Below, piece after piece: positions 8,882 through 18,686 of a DNA stretch of 49,547 nt (its first letter is position 1; every line of letters starts with the position of its first letter). Source of the DNA: JBGFRR01 sp041695045 (GTDB lineage Bacteria > Bacteroidota > Ignavibacteria > UBA10030); the NCBI GenBank assembly GCA_041695045.1, contig JBGFRR010000044.1:1-49547 (forward strand), in the 5' to 3' direction. The notes below the pieces were generated by a model. That model was given only the letters and a program-made list of their open reading frames with translations. It was not told where the DNA came from and did no database searches. Both the position numbers and the translations under genes were made by a program.

Positions 8882-8957
8882 GAAAAAACGGCACTCCGAT
8901 TACAGCGGCGTGCCTGCGCGCCGAAGTCCCGCAAAGCGGGACGCAGGCGTGCCGTTT
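8882..8957 (-). terminator. Composite terminator downstream of gltA, within the 302-base gap 8695-8996
   Basis: On the minus strand an outer stem AAACGGCAC (8949-8957) / GTGCCGTTT (8886-8894) ends in a T-run. Nested inside are GCCTGCG/CGCAGGC (8912-8918 and 8942-8948) and the palindrome GTCCCGC-AAA-GCGGGAC (8926-8942). The palindrome seems to have been inserted into a simpler terminator loop. In the rest of the gap (8695-8881) I see only the upstream region of the cytochrome gene. Confidence 0.8.
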
Positions 8958-8996
8958 CGATGAACGAAAGCAACATTAGAGTGCTCGACACTCGGA

Positions 8997-10319
8997 CTAC
9001 TGTTCCAAGGAACGCTCGTCATATCCCAGATAGACCTGCCGCGGGCGTGCAATCTTCTGCTCGGGGTCGTTCAACATCTCTTCCCACTGTGCAAGCCAGC
9101 CGGACATACGCGGGATGGCAAAGAGGACCGGGAACATATCAACCGGGAACTTCATGGCCTGGTAGATCAGGCCGGAATAGAAGTCCACGTTCGGATAGAG
9201 TTTCCGCTTCACAAAGTACTCATCCTCCAGTGCAATGCGTTCGAGCTCCAGAGCGATGTCGAGCTTCGGATTTCGGCCGGTCACCTCGAACACCTCATCC
9301 GCCATCCGCTTGATGATCTTCGCCCGCGGGTCGTAGTTCTTGTAGATGCGGTGGCCGAAGCCCATCAGCCTCCCTTTCCCTTCTTTCACATCCTTGATAA
9401 ACTCCGGAACACGGTCCTTCGACCCAATCACGTCCAACATCCTCAACACTGCCTCGTTGGCGCCGCCATGCAGCGGTCCATAAAGCGCCGCGGCAGCACC
9501 GGCGGCCGCACAGTATGGGTCAACTTGTGAGCTGCCGATCGAGCGCATGGCGTTTGCGCTGCAATTTTGCTCGTGGTCGGCGTGCAGAATGAAGAGCACT
9601 TCGAGCGCGCGGGCGAGCGACTTGTTCGGCTTGTATTTCATCTCCGCCACTTTGTACATCATGCTGAGGAAGTTTTCGGTGTACGAAAGGTCATTATCCG
9701 GATAGACGTACGGCATGCCGAGACTGTGGCGATAGGCGAAGGCTGCAATGGTCGGTACTTTGCCCATGAGGCGCCAGATCTGCTTACGACGGACTTCAGG
9801 GTCGAGCACGTGCTTTGCCTCGGGGTAGAACGTCGAGAGTGCCGCCAGCGTGCTGACGAAAATCCCCATCGGGTGCGCGTCGTAGCGGAATCCTTCCATC
9901 AGCCGCTTCACATTCTCGTGGACGAACGTGTGCAACCGGATGTGCTCGGTCCACTCCTCCAGTTGTGCCTCTGTCGGAAGCTCGCCGTAGAGGATCAGGT
10001 AGGCGACTTCAAGATAAGTGCACGACTCGGCGAGTTGTTCTATGGGGTAGCCGCGATACCGCAAGATGCCTTTGTCTCCGTCGATGAACGTAATCCGGCT
10101 TTTGCACGATGCCGTATTCATGAACGCCGGGTCGTACGACATCATGCCGAAGTCGTCGGCGTTGACTTTAATCTGACGGAGGTCCATCGCTTTGATCGTG
10201 TCGTGGCTAATCGGAATTTCATACTCCTTCCCCGTACGCGTGTCAGTGATCTTCAGCGTCTCCACGTTCGACTCTTCCCCAGTCTTCTTCTCGTTCTCAA
10301 CCGCAGGTTTTGTTTCCAT
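8997..10319 (-). CDS. gltA: Citrate synthase (type II-like)
   Basis: A 440-residue protein that condenses acetyl-CoA with oxaloacetate to form citrate at the entry of the TCA cycle. Length and motifs match the bacterial hexameric class: ILHADHEQNCS, GPLHGGANEAV with the first catalytic His, GFGHRIYKNYDPR with the second catalytic His and substrate Arg, and NVDFYSG with the catalytic Asp. The start has AGGAGG six bases upstream. The first ~25 residues are a charged, Glu/Lys-rich extension. It is monocistronic, ending in the composite terminator at 8882-8957. Confidence 0.96.
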   Translation of the reverse strand: METKPAVENEKKTGEESNVETLKITDTRTGKEYEIPISHDTIKAMDLRQIKVNADDFGMMSYDPAFMNTASCKSRITFIDGDKGILRYRGYPIEQLAESCTYLEVAYLILYGELPTEAQLEEWTEHIRLHTFVHENVKRLMEGFRYDAHPMGIFVSTLAALSTFYPEAKHVLDPEVRRKQIWRLMGKVPTIAAFAYRHSLGMPYVYPDNDLSYTENFLSMMYKVAEMKYKPNKSLARALEVLFILHADHEQNCSANAMRSIGSSQVDPYCAAAGAAAALYGPLHGGANEAVLRMLDVIGSKDRVPEFIKDVKEGKGRLMGFGHRIYKNYDPRAKIIKRMADEVFEVTGRNPKLDIALELERIALEDEYFVKRKLYPNVDFYSGLIYQAMKFPVDMFPVLFAIPRMSGWLAQWEEMLNDPEQKIARPRQVYLGYDERSLEQ

Positions 10320-10752
10320 GGGTATCCTCCTGGAGCGTCGCAGTCTTCAAATGCACCCTCGTTGCCTTTCCTGTGCGGATTGATGACCGACTGCTCCGAA
10401 TGAACAATAATGAGAATGGCTCTCTGCCTGTTCCAGTATGAGCGTCAACCTTTGTGCCAGTTTGAGACAACGATCAGCCATCCATTCTCCGCACTCACAA
10501 AGGAGTTTCTGTCTTGCTCCCCCCTTGCTCCAAGCTGAGATTCCGAAAATGGCAACGGCGGAAGGACAATTTCTCCCAAGAACAAGAAGCCCGCAAATCC
10601 TAAATCATAAACAGGTCAACAACAATTGCGGATTGCAACAGCAGTCCTTCAATCAATATGCTGTTGAGAACTTCTGCGGTGGTTGGTCAACAACGCATTT
10701 CAAGAATGTGTCGCACTTCGCTGTAACTCCCTATCATTTCAAACGATAGCGC
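10320..10752. other. Non-coding gap upstream of gltA
   Basis: About 430 bases without a convincing gene on either strand. A plus-strand open frame at 10438-10749 has no protein-like composition and no ribosome site. The minus-strand site TGGCACAAAGGTTGAC at 10444-10459 resembles a sigma-54 promoter but has GA instead of the invariant GC at -12. Nothing else is recognised. Confidence 0.5.
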
Positions 10753-10923
10753 GGTTCAAGCAAAACGAGCCGGAACGGGAACGCACGTGTGGGACTGGAT
10801 GATTTCGTGCAGAAAATCGTCGGTGCAATCGACGAGGTTCACATCGTGCCTGCGAAAACTGCCGTCAAGCGCCGAGAGCCGATCCTCACACTCGTCCAGA
10901 ACGGCCGCAAGCTCTCTCTTTAG
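10753..10923 (+). pseudogene. Remnant of a GcvH-like protein
   Basis: The frame ending at TAG 10921-10923 reads NARVGLDDFVQKIVGAIDEV followed by HIVPAKTAVKRREPILTLVQ and NGRKLSL. This matches the first half of glycine-cleavage H-like proteins (RVGIDDFAQKLLG ... VK.GE...). The expected N-terminal His-x-Trp region is absent, an in-frame stop lies at 10747, and the second half (SPVSG.VV.VN) is missing because the next gene starts 10 bases later. It is therefore truncated at both ends. The Fe-S gene follows directly. Confidence 0.5.
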
Positions 10924-10933
10924 GGAACGAGCC

Positions 10934-11724
10934 ATGTCATACGGAATGCTTATCGACACGACGCTGTGCGTCGGCTGCTATGTATGCGAAGAAGCGTGCG
11001 CAGAGCGATGGGGGTTCACCAAAGACCCGGATGTTCACCAACTCTCCTCTACTAGCAACACCGCGATACTGACGGTGAACGATGCCTACGTTCCGCGCAT
11101 GTGCATGCACTGCGCCGACCCCCGTGTGTGTCGGTCTGCCCGGTAGCGGCGTTTCGCAAAACGGCCGAGGGAGCCGTGGTGTACAATGCCGACCTCTGCT
11201 TCGGCTGCCGGTATTGCATGCTGGCGTGCCCGTTCGATGTGCCGCGCTATCAATGGGACAGCTTGAATCCCAAGGTCACAAAGTGCGACCTCTGCCGTGA
11301 CCGCGTGCTTGCGGGCGAGCAACCCGCCTGCGTGGAAGTCTGCCCGACGGAGGCACGAGTCTTCGGGCCTCTGGAAGACATCGTCGCACTGGCCAAGCAG
11401 CGCATCGAAGAGAACCCCGATACATACTATCCGGCGATCTACGGATTGCGCGAGGTCGGAGGAACTTCGGTCATCTATATTTCCGATAAGCCGTTCAGCG
11501 AGCTTGGCTTGCGAACAAACCTTCCCGACTACGCTCTGTCGGAGCTAACCTGGGCAATCATATCGAAGATCCCCAACTATGTGCTTTGGGGTGCAACACT
11601 ACTCGGCGGGATTTGGTGGATCACGAACCGGCGCAGCGAGGTTGCAGCGTTCGAGAGAACACTGAAAGAGATGGAACGCCGAAATCCGAGCAAACGATTC
11701 GGGAACGACGGTGAACACGTCTAA
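10934..11724 (+). pseudogene. FdnH/HybA-like four-cluster ferredoxin subunit, frameshifted
   Basis: The product starts MSYGMLIDTTLCVGCYVC with AGGGA upstream. It carries four Cys clusters: CVGCYVCEEAC; CMHC...CVSVCP; CFGCRYCMLACP; CDLC...CVEVCP. A C-terminal transmembrane helix (YVLWGATLLGGIWWI) follows, the layout of membrane-anchored electron-transfer subunits of formate dehydrogenase or hydrogenase. The frame breaks at a run of five C (11119-11123): read as is, translation stops at 11147; with one more C it continues CADPPCVSVCPVAAF to 11724. The likely length is about 264 residues. No catalytic subunit is adjacent. Confidence 0.8.
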
Positions 11725-11735
11725 CGGAGAACACC

Positions 11736-12363
11736 ATGCACACGCACACACGACGCCTCACTCCCCGGTATTTTCGACCAAGTCTTGTCTGCCCTCCTCG
11801 CGCCGCTTTACAACCCCCTGCTGCTGCCGGAGCTCCGCTACACACAGAATCATGTTTGGCTCAGGAACGAGAAGGAACATACATTCGTCTGCGGTATCGA
11901 CCACATCGTTCTTCATTTGCTCGGTCCTGTGCGGGGTGTAGCTTATCCGAACGCACTGACGAAGACTCGTCATCATGCCCCATGTGCATGGATTGTGTTC
12001 GAGCTTGGCACGCTCGCGTTCAAAGCTCCGTTTGCCGGCACTGTAGTAGCCGTGAACGATTCACTCAAGAGATGGCCCAACCTCGTCAATACTTCACCGC
12101 ACTCTGAAGGCTGGATTCTTTGCTTGCAGGCTGAGGGAGATCGCAACGAGACGGCAAATCTTCTCACACCAGAACAGGCAAGCCACACCTACCACCAACA
12201 GGCCGATGAGTTCGCCGCTGCATGCCGTCAAGTCATGAGAAGGAAGCTTCCTGCCGTTGGGGCTACGCTGCACGATGGCGGCCGGGTCATCGAAAGTATC
12301 GAAGGAATGCTCGGCCCTGCTGCCTATTTCGACACCGTTGTCCGCATGCTTCGGCTCTCGTAG
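11736..12363 (+). pseudogene. GcvH-like protein lacking the lipoyl lysine, probable frameshift near its start
   Basis: The body (11785-12363) has the H-protein pattern: YTQNHVWLRNEKEHTFVCGID, APFAGTVVAVNDSLKRWP, NLVNTSPHSEGWIL. The residue aligned with the lipoylated Lys is Leu (IVFELGTLAFKAPFAG), so it is not a working glycine-cleavage H protein. ATG 11736 has GGAG six bases upstream but is in another frame; removing one C from the run CCCC (11763-11766) joins it to the body as MHTHTRRLTPGIFDQVLSAL. The alternative is a TTG start at 11785. Related H-like proteins accompany redox enzymes in other anaerobes; the role is unknown. Confidence 0.65.
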
Positions 12364-12459
12364 CAATCTCTCTTAAGAATACGCGTCCCAAATCTGATAA
12401 TCCACGCATCCTGTTGGATTTGAAAATTTCTTATTTCCCAGCATTTTTAAGCACCGACA

Positions 12460-12475
12460 AGGCACACATCTTGCA
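12460..12475 (+). promoter_or_regulatory. Sigma-54 promoter for the heme-sensor kinase operon
   Basis: AGGCACACATCTTGCA keeps the invariant GG and GC with exact spacing and TTGCA at -12; only the first T of the consensus differs. It lies 28 bases upstream of the kinase ATG at 12503. The operon encodes its own NtrC-type activator, so autoregulation is likely. Confidence 0.75.
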
Positions 12476-12502
12476 CTTGAGCCGAGAGAGAAGGAAGACC
12501 CG

Positions 12503-14134
12503 ATGCGCATAGGGTTCACCAGACTCCTTGGCTTCAAGTTGTTCCTCATCGTTGCCGTCGTGATGCTCGTCAGCACGTTGATCTTTTCCACGCTGACCAT
12601 TCAATGGCACTCCGACCAATACATGCGGACAGCAATAGCGACGGTCAGCCAGGTCAGCGACATCATCCGTCGTTCGACGCACTACAGCATGCTTTTGAAC
12701 CGACGGGAGGACCTCGACCAGATTATTCGCACCGTCGGCAACGAGCCGGGCATTGAAGTGGTCCGCATCTACAACAAGAAGGGGGTCATCACCTTCTCAT
12801 CGAACGTTGACGAAATCGGCGCCGTGACGAACTTCTCCGACCCGGCCTGTAACGCTTGCCACACCGACGACGCAACCACCGTCTCCCCCGCTTCATCCAA
12901 CCTCACACGCATTTTCCACTCCGCGCGGAGCTACCGTGTTATCGGACAGATCACGCCGATCAAGAACGAGCTGTCGTGCGTCGGCGGCTTGTGCCACGCG
13001 CATCCGGAAGCTCAGACGGTGCTCGGCGTGCTGGATGTGATGATGCCGTTGCAAAAGTTCGATGAAAGCATGGCTGAGCTGAAGACTGTCCAGTACTCCA
13101 ACGCGCTGATCCTAGCGCTGACGGTCACAGGCGTTTCAGGCATTTTCATCTGGCTGATGGTCAACATCCCAGTGAAGAAACTGATCCGCGGGACGGAAGA
13201 GATCCGCAAAGGCAATCTCAACTATACAATCCATCTCACATCGAACGATGAAATCGGCAGGCTGGCGGCCTCGTTCAACGCCATGACAGAGAACCTGCGG
13301 CAAGCCCATCAGGAACTGCGGCAGTGGGCACAAACGCTTGAAGAGCGCGTCCGGGAGAAAACCGACGAGCTTCGTCGCACCCACGCCTCCATGGTCCACG
13401 TAGAAAAGATGGCATCGCTCGGCGCACTGGCGGCTGCCGTTGCCCACGAACTCAATAACCCACTTGCCGGCGTCCTCACCTACGCCAAATTGCTGAAGCG
13501 CAGAGTTCGTCAAAGCACATTGGAAGAGGAGGTGAAGCAAGAGGTTGAAAACGAACTGGTGATCATTACCGATGAAATTGCGCGGTGTGGGAACATCGTG
13601 AAGAACCTTCTGCTCTTTTCCCGCCAGCACGTCGGCGAGTTCAAGGAGGTCGATCTGCTTCAGGTGCTCGCCCGGAGTTTCAAGCTCATCGAGCACATGC
13701 TGGCCATAAACAACGTGAAGCTCGAACAGCGGGCGAGTATCCAATCTCCTCTGCTCCCTGCCGACGCGAGTCAGCTCGAGCAGGCCTTTCTCGCCCTCGC
13801 CATCAATGCGGTGGAGGCGATGCCCGAAGGAGGTTCTCTCAGGGTCGATGTGAGCGAAGAGGAGGATGGGTTCCGCATCACATTCTCCGACACGGGAGTC
13901 GGAATCGCGGAAGAGGACCTGCCGCGCATCTTCGAGCCGTTCTATACGACAAAGCATGAGCGCAAAGGAACCGGCTTAGGGTTGACGGTCGCCTACGGGA
14001 TCGTCGAGCGACATGGCGGGTCGATTCAGGTGCAGTCGCGTCCTCACGAAGGAACAACGTTTACAATCACGCTACCGCGACACGCTGTGCAGCCCCGCAA
14101 GGCGGGATTATCAACAACGACTATGACGGTGTGA
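12503..14134 (+). CDS. Sensor histidine kinase with periplasmic c-type heme motifs
   Basis: A 543-residue protein. Transmembrane helices lie at about 12-34 and 200-222. The periplasmic domain between them has CNACH (116-120) and CVGGLCH (159-165, spacing CX4CH), both able to carry covalent heme. A HAMP domain (223-275) and coiled coil lead to HisKA with phospho-His near 315 (AAVAHELNNPL) and HATPase_c (ALAINAVEAMP, DTGVGI, GTGLGLT). It is therefore predicted to sense redox state, a gas or an electron carrier through periplasmic heme. It overlaps or abuts its NtrC-type partner. The last ~16 residues after TITLP come from a palindromic sequence (14093-14106). Confidence 0.93.
   Translation: MRIGFTRLLGFKLFLIVAVVMLVSTLIFSTLTIQWHSDQYMRTAIATVSQVSDIIRRSTHYSMLLNRREDLDQIIRTVGNEPGIEVVRIYNKKGVITFSSNVDEIGAVTNFSDPACNACHTDDATTVSPASSNLTRIFHSARSYRVIGQITPIKNELSCVGGLCHAHPEAQTVLGVLDVMMPLQKFDESMAELKTVQYSNALILALTVTGVSGIFIWLMVNIPVKKLIRGTEEIRKGNLNYTIHLTSNDEIGRLAASFNAMTENLRQAHQELRQWAQTLEERVREKTDELRRTHASMVHVEKMASLGALAAAVAHELNNPLAGVLTYAKLLKRRVRQSTLEEEVKQEVENELVIITDEIARCGNIVKNLLLFSRQHVGEFKEVDLLQVLARSFKLIEHMLAINNVKLEQRASIQSPLLPADASQLEQAFLALAINAVEAMPEGGSLRVDVSEEEDGFRITFSDTGVGIAEEDLPRIFEPFYTTKHERKGTGLGLTVAYGIVERHGGSIQVQSRPHEGTTFTITLPRHAVQPRKAGLSTTTMTV
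14093..14106. repeat. CCCCGC-AA-GGCGGG palindrome at the 3' end of the kinase gene
   Basis: A short palindrome of the CCCGC/GCGGG family within codons that extend the kinase past the usual end of its ATPase domain (AVQPRKAGLSTTTMTV). It resembles the loops of the terminators at 7054-7074 and 8926-8942. Confidence 0.55.
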
Positions 14135-14139
14135 AAGCT

Positions 14140-15495
<1,356 letters not shown>

Positions 15496-15498
15496 GCA

Positions 15499-16062
15499 AT
15501 GCCTTCCATCCTGCTCGTCCCCGTCCCCCCTGTCGATGATCGGTTGATCGGCGAGCTTGTCGCACCGCTCCAGAGCATGTTCAGAACCGACGTACGAGTT
15601 CACAATCATGACCGCATTGACCCGCGCACAGCGTTCGACGTCACTCGGAATCAATACAACTCTACGGTTCTTATCTCCTCAGTGCTGGAACGATTCGGTG
15701 GAAATGCGCACAAAGTTCTGGGTATCACGTCGGTCGATTTGTTCGTGCCCGTTCTGACGTTTGTGTTCGGGGAAGCGCAGTTCGATGGCACCGCCGCCAT
15801 GGTTTCGACATATCGTTTGGACGAAACTCTCTACGGGTTCCCTCCAAACCGCCCCCTTCTTCGTGAACGTCTCCTCAAAGAAGCCGTGCATGAGTTAGGC
15901 CATACGTATGGACTCATTCATTGCAGGGATCTCGACTGCGTGATGCGCGCCTCAACCTCGGTAGAGGAAATTGACGTGAAGGGAGTAGAACTGTGTAAGC
16001 GGTGTAGAGTGCAGGTACAGGAAAAGCTTTGTGAAAAAGGGTGGATTTCCTCTTCTCGGTAA
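15499..16062 (+). CDS. amzA: Archaemetzincin-type zinc metalloprotease
   Basis: A 187-residue protein carrying the archaemetzincin signature: HELGHTYGLIHC with the three zinc His, then CVMRAS (the Met-turn region) and a conserved Cys pair ELCKRC that binds a second zinc. Length fits the family. The protease is predicted to be cytoplasmic, since no signal peptide is seen; substrates of bacterial members are unknown. It starts three bases after the NtrC-type gene, so it is probably cotranscribed with the heme-sensor two-component pair. It converges with the cytochrome gene ending at 16069. Confidence 0.92.
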   Translation: MPSILLVPVPPVDDRLIGELVAPLQSMFRTDVRVHNHDRIDPRTAFDVTRNQYNSTVLISSVLERFGGNAHKVLGITSVDLFVPVLTFVFGEAQFDGTAAMVSTYRLDETLYGFPPNRPLLRERLLKEAVHELGHTYGLIHCRDLDCVMRASTSVEEIDVKGVELCKRCRVQVQEKLCEKGWISSSR

Positions 16063-16068
16063 GGGTTG

Positions 16069-18276
16069 TTACGACGGGGGAGTCTTTTCGTCCCCACCGT
16101 TTTCATACTCTTCACCGGATGCTACGATACTGATCTGCCCTTCCTCCATCTCCTTGCGTTTCATCTCTTCGAGCTCAAGCGGATGTTCCTCAGCCATCTC
16201 GGCCTCGGTGAGGTGGCCGGTAAGCCAGGCGGGATTCATGGGATACACATCGGGGTTAAAGATAACGTAGTAGAAGTGCCACACGACGATGGCAAGCGTT
16301 GCAAGCCATGCTTCGTAGAAGTGAATCGTCGCGGCGACATCCCATCCTAACTTTGTGAGCAATCCCATAAAGGTGTTCTCGAACCACATGATCACGCCCG
16401 TCACAGCCATGATGATGGTGCCCCACACGAGCGCCCAGTACTCGCTCTTTTCGATGTAGCTGAACCGGCCGAACCGCGGCTTCATGTTCGAGATGCCGAG
16501 GTTGTACTTCATCACCGCAAGAGCATCCCGAACATCCTGGAAGTGCGGGCGCAGGTCGCAAATGAGTTGTTTCCCCCGCTCGGTCATGAACACATAGCCC
16601 AGATGGTACACGCTTACCGCAATCATCACCACGCCGGCGATACGGTGGAGCAGACTGCGAAGGTCAAACACGCTGTCGCTTAAACTCCGGATCCACACGA
16701 CCCACCACGCTTCCGGATAGCGCAGCATGAAACCGGTGATAACGAGGACGATGAAGCTGACGGTAAGCGATCCGTGCTGAAAACGTTCATTGAGCGTCAT
16801 GCGCAGATAGAGACCGCGCCCGACGGGCTGTTCTTCGATCAACCCCTGCCGAATCATCAGCCGCCGCCGCGCTTTCTTGATGAAGTCGAGAGCATTGTGG
16901 ACAAACATCCCTCCGACCACAACGACGATGAGGATGATATACACTGTTGCAATCCAGTAGAGCAGCGGTTCTTCTTCTCTGGTCATAACCACATGCACGC
17001 GCCCCACGGCAAAGCGCTCGTTTGCACCGGGATGGCAGCTTCCGCACGTTGCGGCGATGTTGTCTTTGTGCACCATCGACGTCGGGTCTGTGGACGGCTT
17101 GATGTTGTGCGCGCCGTGGCAGCTGGCGCAGTTCGCCACCTCGACCGAACCGGCGCGGATGGCGAGGCCATGGTAGCTGTCGGAAAACGTCCGGAAGCGG
17201 TCGGTGGTGAGTCCGTACCTCTCAGAAAGCCGCAGCGAGGTGTGGCAGGGCGAGCATACCTGGCCTGAGACGTTGAGCGGTGCGACCGGTGAGCGCGGGT
17301 CTTTCGGCGAGAGGATGTTGTGCTCCCCATGGCATGTTGTACACACCGGCGCATCGCGGTTGCCCTTGGCCAACGCAACGCCGTGGATGCTTTCTTTAAA
17401 TTCCCGCGCAATCTCGCCATGACACGTTCCGCACGTCTCCGACAAATGCGATTTGTAAACGAGCGCGCTGAGGTCGAACGTTTTCTTTATCTCGTGGCTG
17501 CCGTGGCAATCTATGCAGTTGGCGGCCGCGGCATTGCCCGCGAGGAGCAACCGGCCGTGCGCACTCTGTTCGTAGGCGGCGATAAATTCCGCCGACGCTG
17601 GAACCCGCGCTCGCACATCCGGATCGTCGAGGTGGCAGGAGAGACACATCTTTTCTTGCGCGATCTTCAGCTGCACGGAATCCCGGCCCGGTCGCAAGCT
17701 TGTGATGTCTTTTCGATGGCACGTCATGCAATCCGGAGCGCCGCGTATCCCCTCCGCCAATGCACGCGCATGCGCGGATTGCACGAACGTCTCCTTCACC
17801 GTCGCATGGCATGTGCCGCACAACTCCGTCAGCCTGCTCTTGTGGAAGCGCGTTCCCGCAACGCGCGGCGATTCGACACCGTGAGTACCATGACAACCTT
17901 TGCAGGAAACGTCAGCCGTCCCGTTTCGTCCGGAGGCGCGCAGCATGCGCGGATGGAATGCATGCGTTGCGGCAGGATTACTGTGGCAGGTAGTACAGTT
18001 GAGCGGCTGGATATTCTCTCTGTGCGGAAGCTCGAACGGATCGAACCCCACATGGCAGGCAACGCAGGAAAGCTTCCCGTGCGTCGAGCGCTTGAGGAGA
18101 GCCTCATCAACAAAGAGCGAGACTTCCCTACCCCTTCTCTCCATCGTGAGACCGGGATCACTGTGACATCCTAAACAATCCGCATCCGTTTGCGCCTGAA
18201 GGAAAACAAATTCTCCCGCTGTAACCAGCAGCGTGAGCGTTAGGATAGTGCGGACTGAGTGTTGAAGGATGTACAT
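16069..18276 (-). CDS. 13-heme cytochrome c fused to a b-type membrane domain
   Basis: A 735-residue protein. After a signal peptide (MYILQHSVRTILTLTLLV...) come 13 CXXCH motifs over about 430 residues, from CLGCH to CGSCH, many followed by His residues (CHGxH, SAHxR, SIHGVAL) suited to bis-His ligation. The rest holds membrane helices with conserved His (LHRIAGVVMIAVSVYHLGYV, IHFYEAWLATLAIVVWHFYY), as in cytochrome b561/FdnI-type subunits. A charged Glu-rich tail follows. It can be read as a one-polypeptide quinol-cytochrome electron conduit linking the membrane pool to periplasmic acceptors. It is monocistronic, with no good ribosome site seen. Confidence 0.92.
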   Translation of the reverse strand: MYILQHSVRTILTLTLLVTAGEFVFLQAQTDADCLGCHSDPGLTMERRGREVSLFVDEALLKRSTHGKLSCVACHVGFDPFELPHRENIQPLNCTTCHSNPAATHAFHPRMLRASGRNGTADVSCKGCHGTHGVESPRVAGTRFHKSRLTELCGTCHATVKETFVQSAHARALAEGIRGAPDCMTCHRKDITSLRPGRDSVQLKIAQEKMCLSCHLDDPDVRARVPASAEFIAAYEQSAHGRLLLAGNAAAANCIDCHGSHEIKKTFDLSALVYKSHLSETCGTCHGEIAREFKESIHGVALAKGNRDAPVCTTCHGEHNILSPKDPRSPVAPLNVSGQVCSPCHTSLRLSERYGLTTDRFRTFSDSYHGLAIRAGSVEVANCASCHGAHNIKPSTDPTSMVHKDNIAATCGSCHPGANERFAVGRVHVVMTREEEPLLYWIATVYIILIVVVVGGMFVHNALDFIKKARRRLMIRQGLIEEQPVGRGLYLRMTLNERFQHGSLTVSFIVLVITGFMLRYPEAWWVVWIRSLSDSVFDLRSLLHRIAGVVMIAVSVYHLGYVFMTERGKQLICDLRPHFQDVRDALAVMKYNLGISNMKPRFGRFSYIEKSEYWALVWGTIIMAVTGVIMWFENTFMGLLTKLGWDVAATIHFYEAWLATLAIVVWHFYYVIFNPDVYPMNPAWLTGHLTEAEMAEEHPLELEEMKRKEMEEGQISIVASGEEYENGGDEKTPPS

Positions 18277-18466
18277 ATCGTTGCAGCGCGTCAGCGCGCC
18301 GGTTCACGGTGACGTGGTGGCCGAAAGCTAATAATTCTTGTGAAAAAAAGTATCCCTCCTTACGAAAAGAAAGGCTAGGAAGCACCCTCCCCTACGCGGT
18401 GCTCTTTAACGTTCCCACGCGGAGTATAGGAACAAGCAAAATGTAATTCAACAACACGCTCAAATA

Positions 18467-18682
18467 CTACGACTCAACCCTGCGCTCCTGGCTCACTGGA
18501 CACTGCAACTCATACAAACAACCGCGGCAGGAAACATTGATGTGAGGCAGGGTGGCAAAGCAGCGTGGACAGCGCTCGATAAAGGGGCTTTGGACAACGA
18601 GAGCGCACTGAGGACACAAGCGTCGTTCACGCGAACGCTTTTCTTCAAACGCCGGGTCATTGATGAGTACACGTTCCATCAT
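18467..18682 (-). CDS. Small Cys-rich zinc-ribbon protein in the feo operon
   Basis: About 71 residues starting MMERVLINDPAF; GAGAAG precedes the start, which lies four bases beyond the feoB stop. Three Cys pairs are visible: CPQC, CPRC and CRGC...C. The first two look like a rubredoxin-type zinc ribbon. Its place after feoB recalls the small FeoC-like proteins of other feo operons, but it has no winged-helix features and may bind zinc or an Fe-S cluster. Function unknown. Confidence 0.65.
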   Translation of the reverse strand: MMERVLINDPAFEEKRSRERRLCPQCALVVQSPFIERCPRCFATLPHINVSCRGCLYELQCPVSQERRVES

Positions 18683-18686
18683 CTTC

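Noticed and set aside
10444..10459. Sigma-54-like site TGGCACAAAGGTTGAC upstream of gltA
   Set aside because: The invariant GC at -12 reads GA, and it lies over 100 bases from the gene; not called as a promoter.
10438..10749. Plus-strand open frame of 103 codons in the gap before the GcvH-like remnant
   Set aside because: No ribosome site, low-complexity composition and no resemblance to a protein family.
10756..10959. Minus-strand open frame of 67 codons over the GcvH-like remnant
   Set aside because: The plus-strand frame reads as an H-protein segment; the minus frame is its shadow.
13136..13957. 273-codon minus-strand open frame inside the heme-sensor kinase gene
   Set aside because: The plus strand carries clear HAMP, HisKA and HATPase motifs; the antisense frame has none.
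18380..18403. Hairpin AGCACC/GGTGCT between the 13-heme cytochrome and the feo operon
   Set aside because: Only 6 bp of stem with a long loop and no T-run; too weak to call a terminator.
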